Shown here piece after piece: positions 1 through 5,656 of a stretch of DNA of 15,865 nt (positions are counted from its first letter, which is position 1; the number at the start of each line of letters is the position of its first letter). The position numbers and the translations under genes were made by a program. The stretch comes from JAVVPO01 sp036655715 (GTDB lineage: Bacteria; Bacillota; Clostridia; Lachnospirales; Cellulosilyticaceae). Below the pieces are notes generated by a model. The model made no database searches. It was given only the letters and a program-made list of their open reading frames with translations, and was not told the origin of the DNA. The stretch is taken from contig JAVVPO010000060.1 of the NCBI GenBank assembly GCA_036655715.1, forward strand, positions 1 to 15,865, written 5' to 3'.

Positions 1-52
<52 letters not shown>

Positions 53-56
53 TACT

Positions 57-87
57 AAAAAACACACTCATTGAGTGTGTTTTTTTA
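57..87. terminator. Bidirectional rho-independent terminator
   Basis: The stem is ACACACTC/GAGTGTGT (62-69 with 73-80) with a 3-nt loop. A T run on the right (79-86) serves the tRNA transcript. An A run on the left (57-61), read on the other strand, is a U-tract for the minus-strand gene that ends at 91. One hairpin therefore appears to stop two convergent transcripts. Confidence 0.85.
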
Positions 88-90
88 TGT

Positions 91-396
91 TTATGTATTT
101 AAATGAATAGCTCGAGGTGAAAACAACTTAATTTGGTCAACTTGAAAAAATTCTTCAATGTCTTCTCCCATGAATAATACTTTATAGCCATCTTCAGCGA
201 TAACTTGAGTAGGCCTAGTAGGATTAATTGCACCAGTTACCTCATAAGAGATACAGGTAAAAGGATAAGATTTACCTTCTAGGAATTCAATTTGTTGCTT
301 TTGACAGATAGCATATTTGGTTTTAGTGCATAGAACACTTGGATAAGGATAACTATAGAATTTAACATAAGGATGGCTTACAAGGTGTATAGACAT
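91..396 (-). CDS. Hypothetical protein, 101 aa
   Basis: I do not recognise this protein. It is probably a real gene. Its ATG (complement of 394-396) is preceded on the minus strand by TAAAGGAGAT at good spacing, and its stop lies a few bases from the shared terminator at 57-87. The protein is soluble-looking, with no signal peptide or membrane segment. It is rich in aromatic residues near the N-terminus (KFYSYPYP, residues 12-19) and has three Cys (23, 31, 48). The second half, with KVLFMGEDIEEFFQVDQIKLF, looks like a small beta-rich or mixed fold, but I cannot assign it. It is transcribed alone, divergently from the response regulator gene. A TATAAA-like -10 on the minus strand (complement of 422-427) is possible, without a convincing -35. 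Confidence 0.75.
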   Translation of the reverse strand: MSIHLVSHPYVKFYSYPYPSVLCTKTKYAICQKQQIEFLEGKSYPFTCISYEVTGAINPTRPTQVIAEDGYKVLFMGEDIEEFFQVDQIKLFSPRAIHLNT

Positions 397-507
397 AATA
401 ATCTCCTTTAAGTATTTTTAATTTATACTATGAATGAATTAAAAGATGTATGCACGTTATTTTAACTAGAGGTCAAGAAGTGTTTTTAGTAACAACTATG
501 ATGCTTG

Positions 508-536
508 TTGATTTGTAACGTAATGAATATTATAAT
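508..536 (+). promoter_or_regulatory. Sigma-A-type promoter of the two-component operon
   Basis: TTGATT (508-513) is separated by 17 nt from a perfect TATAAT (531-536). Transcription would start near 543, leaving a leader of about 28 nt before the response regulator ATG at 571. A short inverted repeat, CAAC (493-496) and GTTG (507-510), overlaps the -35 edge and could be part of an operator. The repeat found downstream of the kinase gene (2605-2642) is not visible here. Confidence 0.75.
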
Positions 537-570
537 AGAGATGCAAAATACATGAGTTCGGAGAGAAAAA

Positions 571-1299
571 ATGATTAATATAGCAATTTGTGAAGATGAT
601 GAGGATGATAGAAAGATACTAAAGAAATATATTAAGGAAGTGCTAGTGAAGAAGCAGTTAGAGGGTATTTTAGACAACTATACTATTTACGAGTATAAGA
701 ATGCTGAAGATATGTTACCTAGCTTGCAGACCACTAAATATCATGTAGTATTTCTTGATATGTTTATGGGTAATATGTTAGGTATTGAGCTAGCTCAGCG
801 TATTAGACTAATAGACACACAGACGATTATTATATTTATAACTTCATCTAGAGATTTTGCTGTAGATGGATATCGTGTAAGAGCGTATCATTACCTTATA
901 AAACCCATTAATTTAACGAGAATACAGGAAGTGACTCATTCAGCAATTGATCATTTGATGGAAAAAGAATGTAGATATTTTTTATTCCCGACACAAGATG
1001 GGCTTTGTAAACAGGATTTAAATGAAATATATTATATTGAATGTACGGACCGAAAAACTTCTATTATTACGCAGTCTAAAATATTTATCTGTACATATAG
1101 CATTAATGCGCTAGAGGAGAAGTTAAATCAATTAGGCTTTGTAAGATGTCATAGAAGTTTTATAGTTCATCTGAAATATGTGAGAAGTTTTAAACAAGGC
1201 GCTATATTTCTAGAAAATGGACATGAGATATTCCTAAGTAAGTATAAACAAAAAGATGTTAAAGACAAGCTAACTAAATACTTAGGAGGGCAACTATAA
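571..1299 (+). CDS. LytTR-family response regulator (AgrA/ComE/BlpR-like)
   Basis: This is a DNA-binding response regulator of 242 aa, the usual length for the family. The N-terminal receiver domain (about 1-120) has the acidic pair region ICEDDEDD (6-13), the phospho-acceptor Asp63 in VVFLDMFMG, the conserved Thr91 and the switch Lys111 in LIKP. The C-terminal LytTR domain (about 138-238) has the hallmark RCHRSFIVHLKYV around residues 192-204. LytTR regulators typically bind two short direct repeats one or two helical turns apart upstream of target promoters. The ATG follows GGAGAG at about 6 nt, and a strong promoter lies at 508-536. The kinase gene overlaps its stop by 1 nt, so the two form a pair. 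The family assignment is firm; the target genes are inferred (see 2605-2642). Confidence 0.95.
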   Translation: MINIAICEDDEDDRKILKKYIKEVLVKKQLEGILDNYTIYEYKNAEDMLPSLQTTKYHVVFLDMFMGNMLGIELAQRIRLIDTQTIIIFITSSRDFAVDGYRVRAYHYLIKPINLTRIQEVTHSAIDHLMEKECRYFLFPTQDGLCKQDLNEIYYIECTDRKTSIITQSKIFICTYSINALEEKLNQLGFVRCHRSFIVHLKYVRSFKQGAIFLENGHEIFLSKYKQKDVKDKLTKYLGGQL

Positions 1300-2603
1300 T
1301 GGGTCCTTTATGGAGTATTCTTTGGATTATAATGGGACTAGTTGAAGTAACTATTCTTGTTAGACTATTTGATGTTTTTTTGATAAAAAAAAATCAAGAA
1401 ATCTATAAAAAATTAATAAGTAGTTTTTTAGTATGTATGGTATTATATTTCATTTTAGGAAACATACCACAAGGGTTTTATAAATATATAATAGCCATTT
1501 TTTTAGGAACAGTGCTAGCTTGCTGTTTATATGAAGGAAGCCTACTAAAGAAAGTTCTAATCACTACAATGTTCGTGATAAGTTCGGTGGGATTAGAATC
1601 TTTAGTAGTGATTTCTTGTGTGGAGTTTTCACTTATGGATATGAATAATATAGTTGTTAGAAATACTGAAATTGTATTACTAACGGTTGTGACTAAATCC
1701 ATACAATTCATAGGTATTAACCTCATGAGAAGACTGAAAAATAAAAAAAATATTAAATTTAATTTTAATGAAATATTGATTTATATAGCACCTTGTAGCA
1801 CCATAGTTATAGTAAGTATCATTATTAAATATCAGATAGATAGTTATAAACCTATTCAACAGGTTATAGCTATTGTGTTGGTATGTATGGGACTATTTAT
1901 TTCAAATGTATTTATAGGGCTGATGTTTGAGCGTATGATTGAGCAAGATAGGGAACGCAGAAGATATGAGGAGATACAAGATAAAGTAAAAAAACAATAT
2001 AAGTACTATAGAAATATTGAATCAAGGCAAGAAGAAAGTAGAAAGCTGTGGCATGACATTAATAATCATCTAGGATGTATTAGACAATTAATTGATAACC
2101 ATCATCCAGAGGAGGCAACCGAGTACTTGAATAAAATTAATTCGAGTATTAATCGTCTAAGAGGTAATATTAATACAGGAAACCTTATATTGGATGCAGT
2201 GTTAAATGATAAGTATGAGATTGCACAGATGAATAGTATTAATATTGCACTTGATATAGATGATATAGATATTGATTTTGTGGATAGTATAGATATATGT
2301 ACTATTTATAGTAACTTACTAGATAATGCAATTGAAGCTTGCACAAAGCTACCTGAAAATAAAAGGGAAATAGCTATAACCAGTAAGCTTATAAAAAGAT
2401 TTATTGTTATTAAAATAACGAATACCTTAGAAGAAAAGATAACTATAAAAAATAACCGTATAGTAACTAGTAAGGCAGATAAATATAGCCATGGGATAGG
2501 ACTTCTAAACGTATGTGAGACTATTGAAAAATATGAGGGCAATATAACAATGGATTGTGAAAATAATAAATTCATCACCAATATCCTCTTACCAATAAAG
2601 TAA
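1299..2603 (+). CDS. GHKL sensor histidine kinase, AgrC/ComD-like (HPK10 type)
   Basis: This membrane sensor kinase (434 aa) phosphorylates the response regulator encoded just upstream. Residues 4-210 hold about seven hydrophobic segments and no extracellular domain, as in peptide-sensing AgrC, ComD or BlpH. A short coiled linker (about 211-245) leads to LWHDINNHL, where His252 is the phosphorylated residue. The ATPase domain has the N box SNLLDNAIEAC (338-348) and a single glycine motif, SHGIGLLN (397-404), typical of the GHKL HPK10 group. AGGAGGG (1284-1290) provides the ribosome binding site inside the regulator gene. No AgrB-like protease or AgrD-like peptide gene with a recognisable leader is in the window, so the signal is unknown. 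Its origin in peptide sensing is family knowledge, not shown by this sequence. Confidence 0.93.
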   Translation: MGPLWSILWIIMGLVEVTILVRLFDVFLIKKNQEIYKKLISSFLVCMVLYFILGNIPQGFYKYIIAIFLGTVLACCLYEGSLLKKVLITTMFVISSVGLESLVVISCVEFSLMDMNNIVVRNTEIVLLTVVTKSIQFIGINLMRRLKNKKNIKFNFNEILIYIAPCSTIVIVSIIIKYQIDSYKPIQQVIAIVLVCMGLFISNVFIGLMFERMIEQDRERRRYEEIQDKVKKQYKYYRNIESRQEESRKLWHDINNHLGCIRQLIDNHHPEEATEYLNKINSSINRLRGNINTGNLILDAVLNDKYEIAQMNSINIALDIDDIDIDFVDSIDICTIYSNLLDNAIEACTKLPENKREIAITSKLIKRFIVIKITNTLEEKITIKNNRIVTSKADKYSHGIGLLNVCETIEKYEGNITMDCENNKFITNILLPIK

Positions 2604-2604
2604 T

Positions 2605-2642
2605 GTCCATTTATGTAAGGATTTGGTCTATTCATGTAAGAA
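2605..2642 (+). promoter_or_regulatory. Two 17-nt direct repeats, 21-bp period: likely LytTR operator
   Basis: GTCCATTTATGTAAGGA (2605-2621) and GTCTATTCATGTAAGAA (2626-2642) agree at 14 of 17 positions. Their starts are 21 bp apart, which puts the repeats on the same face of the helix. LytTR regulators such as AgrA and ComE are known to bind paired direct repeats of about 9 bp with a spacer of about 12 bp. The ATGTAAG cores here fit that geometry. The pair begins right after the kinase stop codon and ends 3 nt before a promoter-like -35 at 2646. It is therefore a good candidate binding site for the adjacent response regulator. Confidence 0.6.
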
Positions 2643-2645
2643 GTC

Positions 2646-2674
2646 TTGCTATAAACACGTAAAAATGGTATTTT
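2646..2674 (+). promoter_or_regulatory. Candidate promoter behind the kinase gene
   Basis: TTGCTA (2646-2651), 17 nt, then TATTTT (2669-2674). Both boxes are imperfect, as expected of a promoter that needs an activator. The direct repeats at 2605-2642 sit immediately upstream of the -35, the position from which AgrA/ComE-type regulators activate. Transcription would start near 2681. Confidence 0.45.
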
Positions 2675-2723
2675 AAGGGGGAAGATATCTTTCGTTAAAG
2701 TCATGACAAAGTAAGGTTGCTAT

Positions 2724-2780
2724 ATGAAGTCCAACATCGGAAAAAATAGGGGAAAGCTTTTATATATTAAGGGCATATGA
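2724..2780 (+). CDS. Possible 18-aa basic peptide
   Basis: The ATG at 2724 follows AAGG (2713-2716) by 7 nt, a weak ribosome binding site. It opens an 18-codon frame, MKSNIGKNRGKLLYIKGI, with five basic and no acidic residues. It has no cysteine for a thiolactone and no leader of the AgrD or double-glycine type, so it is not a standard quorum peptide precursor. Its only support is position: it is the longest + frame I noticed between the candidate regulated promoter and the terminator. A frame this short can arise by chance. Confidence 0.18.
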   Translation: MKSNIGKNRGKLLYIKGI

Positions 2781-2794
2781 AAGTTTGAAAAGAG

Positions 2795-2838
2795 AAAAAT
2801 ATCTTAAGAAGGAATGGAGGACTTCTTAAGATATTTTT
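2795..2838 (+). terminator. Strong rho-independent terminator with a G-rich loop
   Basis: The 16-bp perfect stem AAAAATATCTTAAGAA/TTCTTAAGATATTTTT (2795-2810 with 2823-2838) ends in a T run. The 12-nt loop GGAATGGAGGAC is unusually long and contains GGAGG. It ends the two-component transcript and any transcript started at 2646-2674, and it insulates the gene at 2960. Confidence 0.85.
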
Positions 2839-2910
2839 TGCGTTTAAAAATAGATTTAAGCTGAGATAAGTCCAATCTTAAATTACAACTAGAATAAAGC
2901 ACTTAAAATA

Positions 2911-2919
2911 TGATATAAT
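2911..2919 (+). promoter_or_regulatory. Extended -10 promoter of the TSCPD gene
   Basis: TGATATAAT is an extended -10 element (TG, one base, TATAAT at 2914-2919). No good -35 is seen 17 nt upstream, which is acceptable for extended -10 promoters. The start would be near 2926, giving a leader of about 34 nt that includes AAAGGAG (2944-2950). Confidence 0.5.
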
Positions 2920-2959
2920 AAAAAAATTAGAATGACTGAATATAAAGGAGTATATAAAT

Positions 2960-3214
2960 ATGGAAAATTTCAAAACAAAAGGTGTATGTTCAACAGAAAT
3001 TTTATTTGATATACAAGATGGTATTATAAAAGAAGCAAGTTTTGTGAATGGTTGTCCAGGAAATACGTTAGGTGTGACAACTTTAATTCAGGGGATGAAA
3101 GTAGAAGAGGCTATTAAACGTCTTAAAGGTATTGATTGTAGAGGTAGAGGGACATCATGTCCAGATCAACTAGCAATAGCTTTTGAAAAATACATACAAG
3201 AGCAGACAAAGTAG
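2960..3214 (+). CDS. TSCPD-domain protein (TIGR03905-like)
   Basis: This 84-aa protein consists of little more than a TSCPD domain, a cysteine-containing module also found at the C-terminus of some ribonucleotide reductases, where it is thought to bind metal. Four cysteines are visible: Cys10, Cys32 (VNGCPGN), Cys60 (GIDCRGRG) and Cys67 in the signature TSCPDQLA (65-72). The length fits the free-standing family TIGR03905, whose function is not established. The ATG follows AAAGGAG by 9 nt. The gene has its own promoter-like element and a terminator that overlaps its stop codon, so it looks monocistronic. No ribonucleotide reductase gene is nearby. Confidence 0.88.
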   Translation: MENFKTKGVCSTEILFDIQDGIIKEASFVNGCPGNTLGVTTLIQGMKVEEAIKRLKGIDCRGRGTSCPDQLAIAFEKYIQEQTK

Positions 3215-3231
3215 ATTTTATCTACTTTTTT
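3208..3231 (+). terminator. Rho-independent terminator overlapping the TSCPD stop codon
   Basis: The stem AAAGTAGA/TCTACTTT (3208-3215 with 3221-3228) has loop TTTTA and a run of Ts to 3231. The stop codon TAG (3212-3214) lies in the left arm, so a terminating ribosome could hinder folding. Confidence 0.75.
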
Positions 3232-3284
3232 CTATTTCTAACATATATTATAGTGAGCCATGTAATTTGAAAGGAATTTGTATC

Positions 3285-4481
3285 ATGAAAATAGTTGTTC
3301 AAAAATTTGGAGGTACTTCAGTTGCAACTGAAGAAGCTAGAAAACAAGTTGTTAATAAAATAATTGGCATAAAGAAAAATGAAGAGTTTCCTGTAGTAGT
3401 TGTTTCTGCTATGGGAAGAGTAGGTGCTCCTTATGCCACAGATACACTTTTAAACTTTGTAGGAAGCGTAGCTGGAGAGATTAATGACAGAGAGTATGAT
3501 ATGTTGCTTGCTTGCGGAGAAATCATCTCAGCGGTGACAATGGCAACCCTCCTTAACAATATAGGCTACAAAGCTATAGCACTAACTGGAGGGCAAAGTG
3601 GTATCATAACAGATAATTACCACAAGAATGCTGATTTACTTTATGCACGTCCTGAAAAAATCCTAAAGTGTATTGAACAAGGAATTATACCAGTTGTGGC
3701 AGGGTTCCAAGGCATGACAGTAGATGGAGAAGTAACAACACTAGGTAGAGGGGGTAGTGATACAACAGCATCTATGTTAGGAGGAGCACTTAAAGCTGAC
3801 CGTATAGAAATTTTTACAGATGTAGATGGGATTATGACTGCAGATCCTAGAGTTTGTGAGAAGGCGAATATCATCCCTGCTATTAGTTATAACGAAATTT
3901 TTCAAATGGCAGATAGTGGTGCAAAAGTTATTCATCCAAGAGCTGTAGAATATGCTATGAGAGCCAATATCCCTGTGGTTATCAAAAATACATTTTCTGA
4001 GGCAGAAGGAACTTATATTGTGCAAAGCGTGAGAAATATGGAACAAAATATGCAGCATAGAGTGATTACGGGAGTAGCCCATAGATGCAATCGTATACAA
4101 TTTAAGATTATTGATAATGTCTTAGCAGATATTGATTTATTACAAGAAATTGCTAAAGCAGAAATTAGTATTGACCTTATTAATATCTTCCCAGATTACA
4201 AGGTATTTACTATCGACAAGGAATGTGTAGGTAAATTAGAAGATTTATTAAAATCAAAAAGCTTTGAATATAGCGTGATAGAAAAATGTTGTAAAGTAAC
4301 TGTTATAGGAGAGCGTATGACAGGTGTACCAGGTGTGATGGCAAGAATTGTAAAGGCTTTTGCTAAAGCTGGTATTGAGATTTTACAAACAGCTGATTCC
4401 CTTACAACGATAGGCTGTTTAATTAAGGAAGAAAAGGTAAGTCATGCAGTGAATGCACTTCATGATGAGTTTGGTTTATAG
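3285..4481 (+). CDS. dapG: Aspartate kinase (aspartokinase, DapG type)
   Basis: This cytoplasmic enzyme phosphorylates L-aspartate, the first step towards lysine, diaminopimelate (cell wall and spore cortex), threonine and methionine. I chose the ATG at 3285 because it gives the canonical start MKIVVQKFGGTSV, with AAAGGA 9 nt upstream. A longer in-frame start at 3183 would run through the previous terminator and has no support. The protein is then 398 aa, the normal monofunctional length. KFGGTSV lies at 7-13, GRGGSDTTA from 154 and FTDVDGIMTADPRV at about 179-192. Two ACT domains follow from about residue 255. The second one contains RMTGVPGVMARIVKAFAKAGI, as in B. subtilis DapG, the diaminopimelate-sensitive isozyme. 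Neighbours tepA, ylzJ and ftsK match the Bacillus dapG locus. The isozyme choice is inferred; no lysine riboswitch or T-box fits in the short leader. Confidence 0.92.
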   Translation: MKIVVQKFGGTSVATEEARKQVVNKIIGIKKNEEFPVVVVSAMGRVGAPYATDTLLNFVGSVAGEINDREYDMLLACGEIISAVTMATLLNNIGYKAIALTGGQSGIITDNYHKNADLLYARPEKILKCIEQGIIPVVAGFQGMTVDGEVTTLGRGGSDTTASMLGGALKADRIEIFTDVDGIMTADPRVCEKANIIPAISYNEIFQMADSGAKVIHPRAVEYAMRANIPVVIKNTFSEAEGTYIVQSVRNMEQNMQHRVITGVAHRCNRIQFKIIDNVLADIDLLQEIAKAEISIDLINIFPDYKVFTIDKECVGKLEDLLKSKSFEYSVIEKCCKVTVIGERMTGVPGVMARIVKAFAKAGIEILQTADSLTTIGCLIKEEKVSHAVNALHDEFGL

Positions 4482-4489
4482 ATGTATGA

Positions 4490-4545
4490 ATAATGGTCTT
4501 TCTTTGCATACTAACTTTAAAAAGATAGCAAGGAGAGACCATTAT
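4490..4545 (+). promoter_or_regulatory. Long hairpin hiding the tepA ribosome binding site and start
   Basis: Bases 4490-4507 pair with 4528-4545 over 18 bp without a bulge. Two of the pairs are G-U (4500 with 4535, 4503 with 4532). The loop is 20 A/T-rich nt (4508-4527). The right arm contains the whole Shine-Dalgarno AAGGAG (4530-4535) and the first two bases of the tepA ATG (4544-4546). There is no U-tract, so it is not a terminator. The dapG stop codon ends at 4481, 8 nt before the stem, so a ribosome finishing dapG would reach into the base of the hairpin. This suggests translational coupling or conditional translation of tepA. Confidence 0.65.
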
Positions 4546-5377
4546 GTTAAGACGCACATTAGAGTTACAAGATAGTTTCGTAGCAGCTTTAAGACAAGAG
4601 GCTGGGGAACTTGATGTGAAGGCACCTGATAAAAAAATATCAGAACCTAAGGTGGAGAAGAATACGCCTAAAAATAATAATCCAGTAGAGGCTCCAGAGA
4701 AGGCCACAGCTGAGATTAATCAAAGCATCAAAGAAACAGGCCAAATGCCAACTCCAGTAGATGATAGCGAAAATCCTATCCATTGTATTACGATTATAGG
4801 GCAAATAGAAGGGCATGTAAGTATGCCACCACAAAATAAAACTACAAAATATGAGCATCTCATTCCACAGTTAGTAGGACTTTGCGATAACCATAAGATT
4901 AAGGGTGTACTTGTGATTCTAAACACTGTAGGTGGAGATGTAGAAGCTGGACTGGCACTCGCTGAGCTTATTGCTTCTTTTGAAAAGCCTGTTGTATCCC
5001 TTGTATTAGGAGGAGCACATTCTATAGGTGTACCTATAGCCGTAGCGAGTGATTATTCATTTATCACACAAAGTGCAACCATGACTATTCATCCTGTAAG
5101 AATGAATGGCACAGTAATAGGCGTGGCGCAAACTTTTGAGTATTTTGATCAGATGCAAGAACGTATCGTAGATTTTGTAGCTAATAACTCACATATCACA
5201 GCAGATAGATTTAGAGCACTTATGCTAGATACAAGTAAACTAGCTAAGGATGTAGGAACTATCTTAGGTGGTAAAGAAGCTGTAGAAGAAAAACTAATTG
5301 ATGAGATCGGCGGCTTAAGCCAAGCTATGAATAAGCTGCATGCACTTATCAAGGAAAGAGAAGAGGATGAGAAATGA
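4544..5377 (+). CDS. tepA: ClpP-like serine protease TepA (YmfB family)
   Basis: This ClpP-fold protease homologue of 277 aa is related to B. subtilis TepA, which has been linked to protein export and is not a partner of the classical Clp ATPases. The catalytic triad can be read off: Ser160 in GGAHSIGVP, His183 in MTIHPVRM and probably Asp236 in SKLAKDVGTILGGKEAV. The oxyanion region NTVGGDVEAGLALAELI (127-143) is intact. The first 75 residues are charged and low in complexity (many K, E, P, N), with no signal peptide. The core starts at about residue 79 (IHCITIIGQIEGH). The ATG is fixed by AAGGAG at 4530-4535, which lies inside the hairpin 4490-4545. The next gene overlaps by 4 nt. A peptidase role is likely from the intact triad; the substrate is unknown. 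Confidence 0.9.
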   Translation: MLRRTLELQDSFVAALRQEAGELDVKAPDKKISEPKVEKNTPKNNNPVEAPEKATAEINQSIKETGQMPTPVDDSENPIHCITIIGQIEGHVSMPPQNKTTKYEHLIPQLVGLCDNHKIKGVLVILNTVGGDVEAGLALAELIASFEKPVVSLVLGGAHSIGVPIAVASDYSFITQSATMTIHPVRMNGTVIGVAQTFEYFDQMQERIVDFVANNSHITADRFRALMLDTSKLAKDVGTILGGKEAVEEKLIDEIGGLSQAMNKLHALIKEREEDEK

Positions 5378-5589
5378 TTCAATACTCTATCCTACCAGTC
5401 TATACACCGGAAGAAGAAGTAGCCTATAATCAAATAGAATATAACGGGTATAATGTACTTGCGTGCAAGACAGAACAGGGATATGTATTAGAGAGAATTT
5501 ATTCTACGAATCCCTCAGATTTCCTAAAGAGTGACATGCAACCAGGAGCAATATTAGAAAATAGACTTATCAATAGAATTATTCAATGA
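5374..5589 (+). CDS. YlzJ-like protein, 71 aa
   Basis: This small protein starts at an ATG that overlaps the tepA stop (ATGA, 5374-5377), so it is almost certainly translated by coupling with tepA. It begins MIQYSILPVYTPEEEVAY, rich in Tyr, Pro and Glu, and ends VLERIYSTNPSDFLKSDMQPGAILENRLINRIIQ. It has no membrane segment or cysteine motif beyond a single Cys. The sequence pattern, length and position between tepA and spoIIIE/ftsK agree with the YlzJ-like family of Bacillota. The function of that family is unknown. A strong terminator begins 5 nt after the stop. Confidence 0.75.
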   Translation: MIQYSILPVYTPEEEVAYNQIEYNGYNVLACKTEQGYVLERIYSTNPSDFLKSDMQPGAILENRLINRIIQ

Positions 5590-5595
5590 TATAAT
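5567..5595 (+). promoter_or_regulatory. Promoter of the ftsK-fhs-folD-rimO-pgsA operon
   Basis: TTATCA (5567-5572), 17 nt, then TATAAT (5590-5595) with an extended TG at 5587-5588. The predicted start near 5602 falls inside the left arm of the terminator at 5594-5633. A transcript from this promoter would lack most of that arm and so escape termination. Confidence 0.55.
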
Positions 5596-5633
5596 AATAG
5601 ATGTGTGCATAGCACACATCTATTATATTTTTT
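5594..5633 (+). terminator. Strong rho-independent terminator of the dapG-tepA-ylzJ operon
   Basis: A 15-bp perfect stem (5594-5608 with 5612-5626, core GATGTGTGC/GCACACATC) with the 3-nt loop ATA is followed by a run of six Ts (5628-5633). It separates the dapG-tepA-ylzJ genes from ftsK. Confidence 0.92.
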
Positions 5634-5656
5634 GATTTAGTGAAAGGGATATACAA

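Larger units (their letters stand above)
2681..2840 (+). ncRNA. Possible short regulated transcript (about 160 nt), small RNA or peptide mRNA
   Basis: The stretch 2604-2959 has no gene of ordinary size. It can be read as a unit of its own: operator-like repeats, a promoter (2646-2674) and a very strong terminator (2795-2838). The start site near 2681 and the end near 2840 are inferred. Inside are the short palindromes AAGATATCTT, GTCATGAC and AAAGCTTT, and one 18-codon reading frame at 2724-2780. Nothing resembles a known riboswitch. Whether the product is an RNA or a peptide cannot be decided from sequence, and the transcript itself is unproven. Confidence 0.35.

Noticed and set aside
486..677. 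63-aa minus-strand frame of mostly Ser, Ile and Phe
   Set aside because: It is antisense to the response regulator start and its promoter; its composition is that of a reverse-complement shadow.
2306..2704. 132-aa minus-strand open frame
   Set aside because: It lies mostly antisense to the conserved ATPase domain of the kinase and spans the repeat/promoter region. It has no recognisable domain and is best explained as a shadow.
2641..2794. Known riboswitch (c-di-GMP, lysine or similar) in the intergenic region
   Set aside because: I could not find the conserved core of any riboswitch class I know, and the downstream gene is separated from it by a terminator.
3183..3284. In-frame N-terminal extension of the aspartate kinase (start at 3183)
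   Set aside because: It runs through the TSCPD terminator, lacks a ribosome binding site and adds 34 non-family residues before the canonical MKIVVQKFGGTS.
4490..4545. Reading the tepA hairpin as an intrinsic terminator
   Set aside because: The right arm is followed by coding sequence and no T run; it overlaps the ribosome binding site and start codon instead.
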